Shown: positions 42,044-51,125, counted from the stretch's first letter. The stretch: 64,000 bases of DNA from Streptomyces sp. CG 926 (GCF_003148825.1 NZ_QGGZ01000012.1:1-64000), one strand, 5' to 3'. A program made the numbers and translations. Notes: generated by a model not told the origin, from the letters alone.

Positions 42044-42856
42044 CTACTGCCCCAGCAGCCCCGCCGCGTCCAGGATGTACGCCACCATCGGGTCGTAGTG
42101 GCGGGGGTCGCGGACGTGGTCGTCCAAGGGGATCGTCACCTGGACGGTGCCCTCCGCCTCGCCGATGAACAGGGCCGGGTCGTTGCAGTCCGCGTAGCCC
42201 ACCGCGTCCAGGCCACGCTGGGCCGCGCAGCCCGCCCAGCCGTGGTCCGCCACGACCAGGTCCGGCAGCGGGCGGTCCTCCGCCGCGAGGCCGTCCAGGA
42301 TCGCCGTCATCGGCTCCGGCGAGTGGGTGTGCCATAGCGTCGCGCCCCGCTCCAGCACCGCGACGTCCGCGAACTGCCACACCGAGCCCTCGTCGGCCGT
42401 CAGGCCCCGCGGGATGACGACGATCTCGCAGCCCGCCGCCCGCAGGGCCGCCGCCGTCGCCCGGTGGACGTCCAGCAGGCCACCCGGGTGGCCGGTGGCG
42501 AAGAGCACGCTCTGCCGGTCCGCCGCCGCCTTGCGCAGCCGCGCCGCCAAGCGGTCCAGGCCCGCCACGGTCAGCTCGGGGTCGATGGTGTCCTGGCCGA
42601 AGCGGAACGTCGGGTCGTCCACCACTCCGCACCGCTCCGCCATCACCGCGAGCACGTCCTGCTCGTCCGTCCAGCGGTCGCCCAGTTCCAGGCCCAGCCA
42701 GTAGTGCCGGTCGCCGTTGGCGAGCTTGCGGTAGTGGCTGAGGTTGTTGTCGCGCGGCGTGGCGACCTGCCCCGCGATCCGGGTGCGGACCAGGTGGTCG
42801 ACGAGTTCGGCGCGGGTGGGTACGGACGTCTCTATCGGCTTCGGCATACGGGCCAT
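42044..42856 (-). CDS. Conserved actinobacterial protein, phosphatase-like
   Basis: A 270-residue cytoplasmic protein. RELATIVES are, as I recall, labelled phosphatase in Streptomyces genomes, but I see no proven catalytic motif. Notable conserved-looking segments are NNLSHYRKLANGDRHYWLGL, LFATGHPGGLLDVH, LWHTHSPEPM, LVVADHGWAGCA and NDPALFIGEAEG. They contain many His/Asp residues that could bind metal. The start is ATG 42856; the ATG at 42847 is also possible. The operon context is unclear; it lies 56 bases downstream of the TetR gene on the same strand. Confidence 0.7.
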   Translation of the reverse strand: MARMPKPIETSVPTRAELVDHLVRTRIAGQVATPRDNNLSHYRKLANGDRHYWLGLELGDRWTDEQDVLAVMAERCGVVDDPTFRFGQDTIDPELTVAGLDRLAARLRKAAADRQSVLFATGHPGGLLDVHRATAAALRAAGCEIVVIPRGLTADEGSVWQFADVAVLERGATLWHTHSPEPMTAILDGLAAEDRPLPDLVVADHGWAGCAAQRGLDAVGYADCNDPALFIGEAEGTVQVTIPLDDHVRDPRHYDPMVAYILDAAGLLGQ

Positions 42857-42912
42857 TCTGCCGCCGCCGGGCCGGAGGCGGCGCGTCCATTCCGGTCGGC
42901 GGACGCCCCGGG

Positions 42913-43497
42913 TCATGCCGACAGCGCCCCGAACGCCCCGTGCGCGAGGCGCCGGAGCAGCGATTCCACCGCCTCGCGACCCAGGGCCGCCAGGTGCGGG
43001 GTGGAGTTGAGCAGGCCGAAGACGGCGTGCACGGCGACCCGTACCTCCGCCTCGCCGACCTCCGGGTGCAGTTCCCGTACGACCTCCACCCACAGCTCCA
43101 CGTACTGGCGCTGCAGCTGCCGTACGAGCTTGCGGTCGGCGTCCCGGAGCCGGTCGAGCTCCCGGTCGTGGAGGGTGATCAGCGCCCGGTCGTCGAGCGC
43201 GAAGTCGATGTGGCCGTCGATGAGGGAGGACAGCACCCGGGCCGGGTCGCCCGCCGCCGCCGCCTCCGCCACGCGGTGCCGGCCGCCGGTCAGCAGCCGC
43301 TCGCTGATGCCGACGAGCAGTTCGGCGAGCATGGCGTCCTTGCCCGCGAAGTGCCGGTACAGGCCGGGGCCGCTGATGCCCACCGCGGCCCCTATCTCGT
43401 CGACGCCCACGCCGTGGAAGCCGCGCGCGGCGAAGAGACGAGCGGCCTCACTGAGGATCTGCTCGCGTCGGGTCGGGGCGGCCGCTCTGGTGCTCAT
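42913..43497 (-). CDS. TetR-family regulator of the acyl-CoA carboxylase operon
   Basis: A 194-residue regulator. The DNA-binding domain is REQILSEAARLFAARGFHGV followed by EIGAAVGISGPGLYRHFAGK. The ligand domain is helical and resembles regulators of acyl-CoA metabolism. It is divergent from the carboxylase beta gene with a 99-bp gap holding two matching 16-bp operators. It very probably represses the operon and itself, with an acyl-CoA as inducer. The ATG at 43497 lies close to the first operator. Confidence 0.9.
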   Translation of the reverse strand: MSTRAAAPTRREQILSEAARLFAARGFHGVGVDEIGAAVGISGPGLYRHFAGKDAMLAELLVGISERLLTGGRHRVAEAAAAGDPARVLSSLIDGHIDFALDDRALITLHDRELDRLRDADRKLVRQLQRQYVELWVEVVRELHPEVGEAEVRVAVHAVFGLLNSTPHLAALGREAVESLLRRLAHGAFGALSA

Positions 43498-43520
43498 GGG
43501 AAACCATTCTAGACAGGGCC

Positions 43521-43567
43521 GTTAGCGGTCGTTAACCTGAGTCCCACAAGCGTTAACGCTCATTAAC
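43521..43567. promoter_or_regulatory. Two 16-bp TetR operators before the carboxylase operon
   Basis: GTTAGCGGTCGTTAAC (43521-43536) and GTTAACGCTCATTAAC (43552-43567) share one pattern, GTTAnCGnTCnTTAAC, itself a near-palindrome. Their starts are 31 bases apart, three helical turns. A perfect AGCGTTAACGCT palindrome lies at 43549-43560. Confidence 0.7.
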
Positions 43568-43596
43568 CGCGTGGAACGAGCAAGGGAGCTCGACCG

Positions 43597-45213
43597 ATGC
43601 AGCAGGCACCAGTGCTGACGAGCGCCGCGGACCCGGCGTCCGAGGCCTGGCGGACCAACGAGGCCGCCCACCGCGAGCTGACCGAGGGCCTGCGCGCCCG
43701 GCTCGACGCGGCCCGGCTCGGCGGCGGCGAGAAGGCCCGCGCCCGCCACACCGCCCGCGGGAAGCTCCTCCCGCGCGAGCGCGTGGACACCCTCCTCGAC
43801 CCCGGATCCCCCTTCCTGGAGCTGGCCCCGCTGGCCGCCGAGGGCATGTACGGGGGCGCGGCCCCGGCCGCCGGGGTCATCGCGGGCATCGGCCGCGTCA
43901 GCGGCCGCGAGTGCGTGATCGTCGCGAACGACGCCACCGTCAAGGGCGGCACGTACTACCCGATGACCGTCAAGAAGCACCTGCGCGCCCAGGAGGTGGC
44001 GCTGGAGAACCGTCTCCCCTGCCTCTACCTGGTCGACTCGGGCGGCGCCTTCCTCCCCATGCAGGACGAGGTCTTCCCCGACCGGGAGCACTTCGGCCGC
44101 ATCTTCTACAACCAGGCCCGCATGTCGGGGGCCGGCATCCCGCAGATCGCCGCCGTCCTCGGCTCCTGCACCGCGGGCGGGGCGTACGTGCCGGCCATGA
44201 GCGACGAGGCCGTCATCGTCCGCAACCAGGGCACGATCTTCCTCGGCGGCCCGCCGCTGGTGAAGGCCGCCACCGGTGAGGTGGTCACGGCCGAGGAGCT
44301 CGGCGGCGGCGAGGTCCACTCCCGGATCTCCGGCGTGACCGACCACCTCGCGGAGGACGACGCGCACGCGCTGCGGATCGTACGGAACATCGTGGCGACC
44401 CTGCCCGAGCGCGGGGCCCTGCCTTGGTCGGTCGAGGCGCCGGAAGAGCCCAAGGTGGACCCGTACGGGCTGTACGGCGCGGTCCCCGTCGACTCGCGCA
44501 CCCCCTACGACGCCCGCGAGATCATCGCGCGGATCGTGGACGGCTCCCGCTTCCAGGAGTTCAAGTCCGAGTTCGGCCAGACGCTGGTCACCGGCTTCGC
44601 CCGGATCCACGGACACCCGGTCGGGATCATCGCGAACAACGGCATCCTGTTCGCCGAGTCCGCGCAGAAGGGTGCGCACTTCATCGAGCTGTGCGACCAG
44701 CGCGGCATCCCGCTCCTCTTCCTCCAGAACATCTCCGGCTTCATGGTCGGCAAGGACTACGAGGCCGGCGGCATCGCCAAGCACGGCGCCAAGATGGTGA
44801 CGGCGGTGGCCTGCACCCGGGTGCCGAAGCTGACGGTGGTCGTCGGCGGCTCGTACGGCGCCGGCAACTACTCGATGTGCGGTCGGGCGTACTCGCCCCG
44901 CTTCCTGTGGATGTGGCCCAACGCCAAGATCTCCGTGATGGGCGGGGAGCAAGCGGCCTCGGTGCTCGCCACGGTCAAGCGCGACCAGATCGAGGGCGCG
45001 GGTCAGGAGTGGCCCGCCGAGGACGAGGAGGCCTTCAAGGCCCCGGTCCGCGCGCAGTACGAGGAGCAGGGCAACGCCTACTACGCCACCGCGCGGCTGT
45101 GGGACGACGGGGTCATCGACCCGATGGAAACCCGGCAGGTGCTGGGACTGGCCCTGACCGCGTGCGCGAACGCCCCGCTGGGCGACTCGGGCTTCGGCAT
45201 CTTCCGTATGTGA
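43597..45213 (+). CDS. Acyl-CoA (methylcrotonyl-CoA type) carboxylase beta subunit
   Basis: A 538-residue carboxyltransferase. The length and segments RHTARGKLLPRERVDTLLDP, NDATVKGGTYYPMTVKKHLR, SGGAFLPMQDEVFPD, and NISGFMVGKDYEAGGIAKHGAK match the methylcrotonyl-CoA carboxylase beta group (LiuB/MccB). It moves CO2 from biotin to 3-methylcrotonyl-CoA in leucine breakdown. RBS AGGGAG lies before ATG 43597. It starts the operon with the alpha subunit, HMG-CoA lyase and AcdH. From memory the S. coelicolor equivalent is called accD1. Confidence 0.92.
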   Translation: MQQAPVLTSAADPASEAWRTNEAAHRELTEGLRARLDAARLGGGEKARARHTARGKLLPRERVDTLLDPGSPFLELAPLAAEGMYGGAAPAAGVIAGIGRVSGRECVIVANDATVKGGTYYPMTVKKHLRAQEVALENRLPCLYLVDSGGAFLPMQDEVFPDREHFGRIFYNQARMSGAGIPQIAAVLGSCTAGGAYVPAMSDEAVIVRNQGTIFLGGPPLVKAATGEVVTAEELGGGEVHSRISGVTDHLAEDDAHALRIVRNIVATLPERGALPWSVEAPEEPKVDPYGLYGAVPVDSRTPYDAREIIARIVDGSRFQEFKSEFGQTLVTGFARIHGHPVGIIANNGILFAESAQKGAHFIELCDQRGIPLLFLQNISGFMVGKDYEAGGIAKHGAKMVTAVACTRVPKLTVVVGGSYGAGNYSMCGRAYSPRFLWMWPNAKISVMGGEQAASVLATVKRDQIEGAGQEWPAEDEEAFKAPVRAQYEEQGNAYYATARLWDDGVIDPMETRQVLGLALTACANAPLGDSGFGIFRM

Positions 45214-45239
45214 CGTGATGTGACGTGAGGACCTCACTG

Positions 45240-47321
45240 ATGTTCAGCACTGTTCTGGTCGCGAACCGCGGCGAGATCGCGGTCCGGGTCATCCGTACCC
45301 TGCGCGAGCTCGGCATCCGCTCCGTGGCCGTCTTCAGCGACGCCGACGCGGACGCCCGCCATGTCCGGGAGGCCGACACGGCCGTCCGTATCGGCCCGGC
45401 CGCGGCCGCCGAGAGCTATCTGTCGGTGGAGCGGCTGCTGGATGCCGCCCGGCGTACCGGCGCCGAGGCCGTCCACCCCGGCTACGGCTTCCTCGCCGAG
45501 AACGCGGCCTTCGCGCAGGCCTGCACCGACGCCGGCCTCGCCTTCATCGGGCCGCCGGCGAGCGCCATCAACCTGATGGGCGACAAGATCCGCGCCAAGG
45601 AGACCGTGAAGGCGGCGGGCGTGCCCGTCGTACCGGGCTCCTCGGGCAGCGGCCTGACCGACGCCGAACTGGTCTCCGCCTCGATGGAGATCGGTATGCC
45701 GGTGCTGCTCAAGCCCTCGGCGGGCGGCGGCGGCAAGGGCATGCGGCTGGTGCGTGACGAGGCGGTGCTGGCCGAGGAGATCGCGGCGGCCCGCCGTGAG
45801 GCGCGGTCCTCCTTCGGCGACGACACCCTGCTGGTCGAGCGGTGGGTGGACCGGCCGCGGCACATCGAGATCCAGGTGCTGGCGGACGCCCACGGGAACG
45901 TGGTGCACCTGGGCGAGCGCGAGTGCTCGCTGCAGCGCCGGCACCAGAAGGTGATCGAGGAGGCCCCGTCGGTCCTGCTCGACGAGAAGATCCGGGCGGC
46001 GATGGGCGCGGCGGCGGTCGACGCGGCCCGCTCCTGCGGGTATGTCGGCGCGGGCACGGTGGAGTTCATCGTCCCGGGCGGCGACCCCTCCTCCTACTAC
46101 TTCATGGAGATGAACACCCGCCTCCAGGTCGAGCACCCGGTGACGGAGCTGATCACCGGGCTGGACCTGGTGGAGCAGCAGATCCGGGTGGCGGCGGGCG
46201 CGCGGCTGGGCTTCGACCAGTCCGCGGTGACGCTGACCGGGCACGCCATCGAGGCCCGCGTCTGCGCGGAGGACCCGGCGCGCGGGTTCCTGCCGTCCGG
46301 CGGCACGGTGCTGGCCCTGTCGGAGCCCTCGGGCGGTGCGGTACGTACGGACTCCGGCCTGACGGCGGGTGTCCCGGTGGGCTCCACCTACGACCCGATG
46401 CTGTCGAAGGTCATCGTCCACGGCCCGGACCGCCCCACGGCGCTGCGCATGCTGCGGGCGGCCCTGGCCGACACCGTGATCCTGGGCGTCCAGACGAACG
46501 CGGGCTTCCTGCGGAGGCTGCTGGCCCACCCCGACGTGGTGTCCGGCGACCTGGACACGGGCCTGGTCGAGCGGGACCTTTCCGGTCTCCTCCCTGACGG
46601 CGTACCGCCGGAGGTGTACGCGGCGGCTGCGCTGCTGTCTCTCCCCCACCCCGCCCCTTCCCGAAACTGGGGCTCCGCCCCGGACCCCGGTCCTCAAACG
46701 CCGGACGGGCTGAATCGGTGGGTCGACCCCTTCGACGCCCCCGACGGCTGGCGCCTGGGCGGCACCCCCGCCTGGACGGTGCACCACTTCCGCCTGCCCG
46801 GCCAGGACCCGGTGACCATCGAGACGCGGCTCAGCGGGGCAGGTTCAGCCTCGCCGGCGATTGAGGCGCGGGGTCCGGGGCAGAGCCCCGGCGCACCGGC
46901 GCGAGCCCGCGTCCTCACCCGCACCCCGGACACCGTCACCATCGAACTCGACGGCGTCACCCACCGCTTCAGCCACGCCACCTCCCCGGAGGGGACCTGG
47001 CTCGGCCGCGACGCCGACAGCTGGCACGTGCAGGCGTACGACCCGGTCGCCGCGAACCTCGGCGGTGGCGGTCGCAGCGGCGCCGACACCCTCGCCGCCC
47101 CGATGCCCGGCACCGTCACCGTGGTCAAGGTGGCCGTCGGCGACAAGGTCGCGGCCGGGCAGAGCCTGCTCGTCGTCGAGGCCATGAAGATGGAGCACGT
47201 CATCTCCGCCCCGCACGCCGGCACCGTCACCGAGCTGGACGTGACCCCCGGCAGCACGGTCGCCATGGACCAGGTCCTGGCCGTCGTCACCGCCGACGAA
47301 GAGCCGGAGGACGCCGCGTGA
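45240..47321 (+). CDS. Acyl-CoA carboxylase alpha subunit (biotin carboxylase-BCCP) with two inserted repeats
   Basis: A 693-residue subunit. The biotin-carboxylase part (1-~450) shows VLVANRGEIAVRVIRTLREL, the ATP loop KPSAGGGGKGM, and RDCSLQRR-like ERECSLQRRHQKVIEEAPS. The C-terminal biotinyl domain has VVEAMKMEH with the biotin Lys near 650. Between them the linker contains two dispersed repeats (46664-46714 and 46844-46891) in opposite directions. They add peptides including WGSAPDPGPQTPDG and ASPAIEARGPGQSPG. The frame is kept, so the enzyme is probably functional. It charges biotin for the beta subunit just upstream. The stop shares GTGA with the lyase start. Confidence 0.92.
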   Translation: MFSTVLVANRGEIAVRVIRTLRELGIRSVAVFSDADADARHVREADTAVRIGPAAAAESYLSVERLLDAARRTGAEAVHPGYGFLAENAAFAQACTDAGLAFIGPPASAINLMGDKIRAKETVKAAGVPVVPGSSGSGLTDAELVSASMEIGMPVLLKPSAGGGGKGMRLVRDEAVLAEEIAAARREARSSFGDDTLLVERWVDRPRHIEIQVLADAHGNVVHLGERECSLQRRHQKVIEEAPSVLLDEKIRAAMGAAAVDAARSCGYVGAGTVEFIVPGGDPSSYYFMEMNTRLQVEHPVTELITGLDLVEQQIRVAAGARLGFDQSAVTLTGHAIEARVCAEDPARGFLPSGGTVLALSEPSGGAVRTDSGLTAGVPVGSTYDPMLSKVIVHGPDRPTALRMLRAALADTVILGVQTNAGFLRRLLAHPDVVSGDLDTGLVERDLSGLLPDGVPPEVYAAAALLSLPHPAPSRNWGSAPDPGPQTPDGLNRWVDPFDAPDGWRLGGTPAWTVHHFRLPGQDPVTIETRLSGAGSASPAIEARGPGQSPGAPARARVLTRTPDTVTIELDGVTHRFSHATSPEGTWLGRDADSWHVQAYDPVAANLGGGGRSGADTLAAPMPGTVTVVKVAVGDKVAAGQSLLVVEAMKMEHVISAPHAGTVTELDVTPGSTVAMDQVLAVVTADEEPEDAA
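46664..46714 (-). repeat. Dispersed two-hairpin repeat element, copy 2 (in carboxylase alpha)
   Basis: 51 bases in the same orientation as the iolB copy; it has the same GGGGCTCCGCCCC stem and TCCTCAAACGCCGG core. It is more diverged from copies 1 and 3 than they are from each other. Confidence 0.75.
46844..46891 (+). repeat. Dispersed two-hairpin repeat element, copy 3 (in carboxylase alpha)
   Basis: 48 bases in the opposite orientation to copy 2, 129 bases away, and nearly identical to the iolB copy. Together copies 2 and 3 form an inverted pair in the inter-domain linker. Confidence 0.8.
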
Positions 47322-48250
47322 ACAGGCTGCCCATGAACGTCCCGGCCCCGGGCCTGCCGGCCCGGGTCCGGATCCACGAGGTCGGCGCCCGCGACGGGCT
47401 GCAGAACGAGAAGGGCGCCGTCCCCACGGCCGTCAAGGCGGAGTTCATCCACCGCCTCGCCGCCGCCGGGCTGACGACCATCGAGGCCACCAGCTTCGTA
47501 CACCCCAAGTGGGTGCCCCAGCTGGCCGACGCGGAGGAGCTGTTCCCGCAGCTCGCCGACGTCGCCGCGGACCTGCCGGTCCTCGTCCCCAACGAGCGCG
47601 GCCTCGACCGTGCGCTCGCCCTCGGGGCCACGCGCATCGCCGTGTTCGGTTCGGCCACCGAGACCTTCGCGTCCCGCAACCTCAACCGCACCGTCGCCGA
47701 GTCCCTCGCCATGTTCGAGCCCGTCGTGGCCCGGGCCAAGGAGGGGCGGGCGCACGTCCGGGGCTATCTCTCGATGTGCTTCGGCGACCCCTGGGAGGGC
47801 CCGGTCCCGGTCCACCAAGTCGTCTCCGTCGCCAAGGCCCTGCTGGACCTCGGCTGTGACGAGCTGAGCCTCGGCGACACGATCGGTGTGGCCACCCCGG
47901 GACATGTCCAAGCCCTGCTCGTCGCGCTGAACGAGGCCGGTGTCACGACCGACCGGATCGGCGTGCACTTCCACGACACCTACGGCCAGGCCCTGTCCAA
48001 CACCCTCGCCGCGCTCCAGCACGGCGTGAGCACCGTCGACGCCTCGGCGGGCGGCCTCGGCGGATGCCCGTACGCGAAGAGCGCCACCGGCAACCTCGCG
48101 ACCGAGGACCTGGTGTGGATGCTCGACGGCCTCGGCATCGAAACCGGGGTCGACCTGGCCGCCCTCACCGCCACGAGCGTGTGGATGGCCGAACAGCTGG
48201 GACGCCCCAGCCCCTCCCGTACCGTCCGCGCCCTCTCCCACAAGGAGTAG
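47318..48250 (+). CDS. Hydroxymethylglutaryl-CoA lyase
   Basis: A 310-residue TIM-barrel lyase that splits HMG-CoA to acetyl-CoA and acetoacetate, ending leucine breakdown. HEVGARDGLQNEKG carries the metal Asp and catalytic Arg, VHFHDTYGQALSN the metal His pair, and GGLGGCPYAKSATGN the signature Cys loop. The GTG start overlaps the carboxylase stop by four bases, so translation is coupled. An enoyl-CoA hydratase for 3-methylglutaconyl-CoA is not in this operon. Confidence 0.94.
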   Translation: MNRLPMNVPAPGLPARVRIHEVGARDGLQNEKGAVPTAVKAEFIHRLAAAGLTTIEATSFVHPKWVPQLADAEELFPQLADVAADLPVLVPNERGLDRALALGATRIAVFGSATETFASRNLNRTVAESLAMFEPVVARAKEGRAHVRGYLSMCFGDPWEGPVPVHQVVSVAKALLDLGCDELSLGDTIGVATPGHVQALLVALNEAGVTTDRIGVHFHDTYGQALSNTLAALQHGVSTVDASAGGLGGCPYAKSATGNLATEDLVWMLDGLGIETGVDLAALTATSVWMAEQLGRPSPSRTVRALSHKE

Positions 48251-48257
48251 TCACACC

Positions 48258-49418
48258 ATGTCCCTCGACCACCGGCTCACCCCTGAGCACGAGGAACTCC
48301 GCCGCACCGTGGAGGCGTTCGCGCACGACGTCGTCGCCCCGAAGATCGGCGACCTGTACGAGCGGCACGAGTTCCCGTACGAGATCGTCGCCGAGATGGG
48401 CCGCATGGGCCTGTTCGGCCTGCCCTTCCCGGAGGAGTACGGCGGCATGGGCGGGGACTACCTCGCCCTCGGCATCGCCCTGGAGGAGCTGGCCCGCGTC
48501 GACTCCTCGGTCGCCATCACCCTGGAGGCCGGGGTCTCCCTCGGCGCCATGCCGATCTACCTCTTCGGTTCCGAGGAGCAGAAGAGCGAGTGGCTGCCGA
48601 AGATGTGCTCCGGTGAGATCCTCGGCGCCTTCGGCCTGACGGAGCCCGGTGCGGGCTCCGACGCGGGCGGTACCCGCACCACCGCCGTCAAGGACGGCGA
48701 CGAGTGGGTCATCAACGGCTCGAAGTGCTTCATCACCAACTCGGGTACGGACATCACCGGTCTGGTCACCGTCACGGCCGTGACGGGCCGCAAGGCGGAC
48801 GGCCGCCCGGAGATCTCCTCGATCATCGTCCCGTCCGGTACCCCGGGCTTCACGGTGGCCGCCCCGTACTCCAAGGTCGGCTGGAACTCCTCGGACACCC
48901 GTGAGCTGTCCTTCGACGGCGTACGGGTCCCCCTGGCCAACCTGGTGGGCCAGGAGGGCCGCGGCTACGCGCAGTTCCTGCGGATCCTCGACGAGGGCCG
49001 GATCGCCATCTCCGCGCTCGCGACCGGTCTCGCGCAGGGCTGCGTGGACGAGTCGGTGAAGTACGCCAAGGAGCGGCACGCCTTCGGCAAGGCGATCGGC
49101 GACAACCAGGCCATCCAGTTCAAGCTGGCCGACATGGAGATGCGCGCCCACATGGCCCGCATCGGCTGGCGCGACGCGGCCTCCCGCCTGGTGGCCGGGG
49201 AGCCGTTCAAGAAGGAGGCGGCGATCGCGAAGCTGTACTCCTCGACGGTCGCCGTCGACAACGCCCGCGAGGCCACCCAGATCCACGGCGGCTACGGCTT
49301 CATGAACGAGTACCCGGTGGCCCGCATGTGGCGGGACTCCAAGATCCTGGAGATCGGCGAGGGCACGAGCGAGGTCCAGCGCATGCTGATCGCCCGCGAA
49401 CTGGGCTTCGCCGGCTGA
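48258..49418 (+). CDS. acdH: Branched/short-chain acyl-CoA dehydrogenase AcdH
   Basis: A 386-residue FAD dehydrogenase. LTEPGAGSDAGGTRTTA, VINGSKCFITNSGTD and IHGGYGFMNEYPVARMWRDSKI fit the short/branched-chain group. EIGEGTSEVQRMLIARELG keeps Glu at the medium-chain base position, where true isovaleryl-CoA dehydrogenases have another residue. It starts eight bases after the lyase, so it is the last operon gene. The S. coelicolor acdH product is known for branched-chain acyl-CoA oxidation; the same role is inferred here. Confidence 0.92.
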   Translation: MSLDHRLTPEHEELRRTVEAFAHDVVAPKIGDLYERHEFPYEIVAEMGRMGLFGLPFPEEYGGMGGDYLALGIALEELARVDSSVAITLEAGVSLGAMPIYLFGSEEQKSEWLPKMCSGEILGAFGLTEPGAGSDAGGTRTTAVKDGDEWVINGSKCFITNSGTDITGLVTVTAVTGRKADGRPEISSIIVPSGTPGFTVAAPYSKVGWNSSDTRELSFDGVRVPLANLVGQEGRGYAQFLRILDEGRIAISALATGLAQGCVDESVKYAKERHAFGKAIGDNQAIQFKLADMEMRAHMARIGWRDAASRLVAGEPFKKEAAIAKLYSSTVAVDNAREATQIHGGYGFMNEYPVARMWRDSKILEIGEGTSEVQRMLIARELGFAG

Positions 49419-49514
49419 GTTTCACCAGCTGAGGAACCCGATGACGACGTCCGGCGTGGGCCCCGTGCCCGCGCCGGACTTCCGCATGTCCCGGGGGGGG
49501 CTTCCGGGGCCCGG

Positions 49515-49850
49515 TCAGAGAAAGATCATGAGCGCGGACGTGGGCACCAGGGTCACCGCGGCGCACACCGGCCAGTAGACCCGGGCCGCCGCCGTGTTCC
49601 ATCGCCGTGCGAAGGCGTTGGCGAGCCACCAGAGCAGCACGAACGCGGCCACGATCGGCACCGCGATCACCAGCCAGAGCATCATGCCGTCGTTCTCCGT
49701 GGGTTCCCGAACGGTCCAGCCGAGCTCGGCGAGCGGCCCGTTGACGGCGATGTACCACACGAGAAAGACCGGCACGACTGCCGGCACTCCCATCAGCAGG
49801 TTCACTCCCGCGCTTATCCACCATTGCCTTCGCATGCGCCCAGTATTCAT
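49515..49850 (-). CDS. Small membrane protein
   Basis: A 111-residue protein with three predicted helices (about 10-32, 55-78 and 89-110) and little else. WWISAGVNLLMGVPAVVPVF is the first. ATG 49850 is chosen because an earlier ATG (49913) has no ribosome site; MRRQ at 49835 is another option. It is convergent with acdH. Function unknown. Confidence 0.65.
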   Translation of the reverse strand: MNTGRMRRQWWISAGVNLLMGVPAVVPVFLVWYIAVNGPLAELGWTVREPTENDGMMLWLVIAVPIVAAFVLLWWLANAFARRWNTAAARVYWPVCAAVTLVPTSALMIFL

Positions 49851-50017
49851 GCCGACGTTCGGGGCCGACGGCCAGCCGGGCAGGGTTGCGGTCCTGGTCG
49901 GGGATCGCCTCAACTCGGTTACTCACCGGGGACGATGCGGATTCCCGCCGGTCGCCCCGGGTCCCCGGGGAGTGATCCACCTCACGATCGGATCTTCCCC
50001 CACCGCTGGACATGTCC

Positions 50018-50036
50018 TTAGGTTAGGCTAACCTTC
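50018..50036 (+). promoter_or_regulatory. DmdR/IdeR iron box before desE
   Basis: TTAGGTTAGGCTAACCTTC matches the 19-bp actinomycete iron box at nearly all positions. It is 52 bases before the desE start. DmdR1 with Fe2+ represses here, so desE is expressed on iron starvation. Confidence 0.9.
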
Positions 50037-50087
50037 TCGCTGAACGGCCCAGCGGCCATCCCTGCACGCACGAAAGCGGACATCGAC

Positions 50088-51125
50088 ATGCCCAAGTCCC
50101 GAACCTCCTCCTTCACCCGTCGCGGCTTCGTCGCGGCCGGTGGCGCCCTCGGTCTCGTCGCCGTCCTCGCCGCGTGCGGTGGCACCGACTCGGCGAAGGG
50201 TGACGGCGGCAAGGACAACGGCGCCGCGACCTCCGGCTCCTGGACCTTCAAGGACGACCTCGGCAAGGACGTGACCGTCAAGTCCCAGCCGAAGAACATC
50301 GTCGCCTTCACCGGCACCGCCGCCGCGCTCTACGACTACGGCATCCCGGTCAAGGGCGTGTTCGGTCCGACCAAGACCGCCGACGGCAAGGCCGACGTCC
50401 AGGCCGGTTCGATGGACATCTCCAAGGTCGAGATCCTCGGCAACGTCTACGACCAGTTCAACGTCGAGAAGTACGCGGCCCTCCAGCCCGACCTGCTGGT
50501 CACCAACAGCTGGGACGGCACCTACTGGTACGTGCCGGAGGCCTCGAAGGACAAGATCCTCTCGATCGCCCCGCACGCCGCGATCAAGGTGGGCGGCGAC
50601 GTCACCCTCGACAAGGCGCTGGAGCGCACCGCGGACCTGGCCAAGTCCCTCGGCGCGGACCTGAACTCCAAGAAGACCGTGGACTCCAAGGCCCGCTTCG
50701 AGGCCGCCACCGCGAAGCTGCGCGAGGCCACCAAGGCCAACCCGGGCGTCAAGGTGCTCGTGGGCTCCGGCGCGGACGCCATGTTCTACGCGTCCACCCC
50801 GGACACCGCGGCCGACCTGAAGTACTTCAAGCAGCTCGGCGTCGAGTTCATCACCCCCGACAAGCTGGACGAGGCCGGCTTCTTCGAGGCCCTCAGCTGG
50901 GAGAACGCCGGCAAGTACAAGGCCGACGTCATCTTCCTCGACAACCGCACCAGCGCCCTGCAGCCGGAGCAGCTGAAGGCCAAGCCCACCTGGAACGAGC
51001 TGCCCGCCGTCAAGGCCGGCCAGGTCGTCTCCCGCGTGACCGAGCCGATCTTCTCGTACGACCAGTGCGCGAAGATCCTGGAAGACCTCGCGAAGTCCAT
51101 CCAGAACGCCAAGAAGCTCGGCTGA
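50088..51125 (+). CDS. desE: Ferrioxamine-binding lipoprotein DesE
   Basis: A 345-residue substrate-binding protein of the ferric siderophore ABC type. Twin Arg RRGF and a lipobox VLAAC (Cys 30) show export and lipid anchoring. The mature part has GSWTFKDDLGKDVTV and the helical-backbone two-lobe pattern of class III binding proteins. It binds ferrioxamines outside the cell for an importer whose permease genes are not in the window. An iron box precedes it and desABCD follow. Confidence 0.93.
   Translation: MPKSRTSSFTRRGFVAAGGALGLVAVLAACGGTDSAKGDGGKDNGAATSGSWTFKDDLGKDVTVKSQPKNIVAFTGTAAALYDYGIPVKGVFGPTKTADGKADVQAGSMDISKVEILGNVYDQFNVEKYAALQPDLLVTNSWDGTYWYVPEASKDKILSIAPHAAIKVGGDVTLDKALERTADLAKSLGADLNSKKTVDSKARFEAATAKLREATKANPGVKVLVGSGADAMFYASTPDTAADLKYFKQLGVEFITPDKLDEAGFFEALSWENAGKYKADVIFLDNRTSALQPEQLKAKPTWNELPAVKAGQVVSRVTEPIFSYDQCAKILEDLAKSIQNAKKLG

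Noticed and set aside
49491..49500. Run of G residues near 49490
   Set aside because: A simple homopolymer between convergent genes; no structure or function could be supported.
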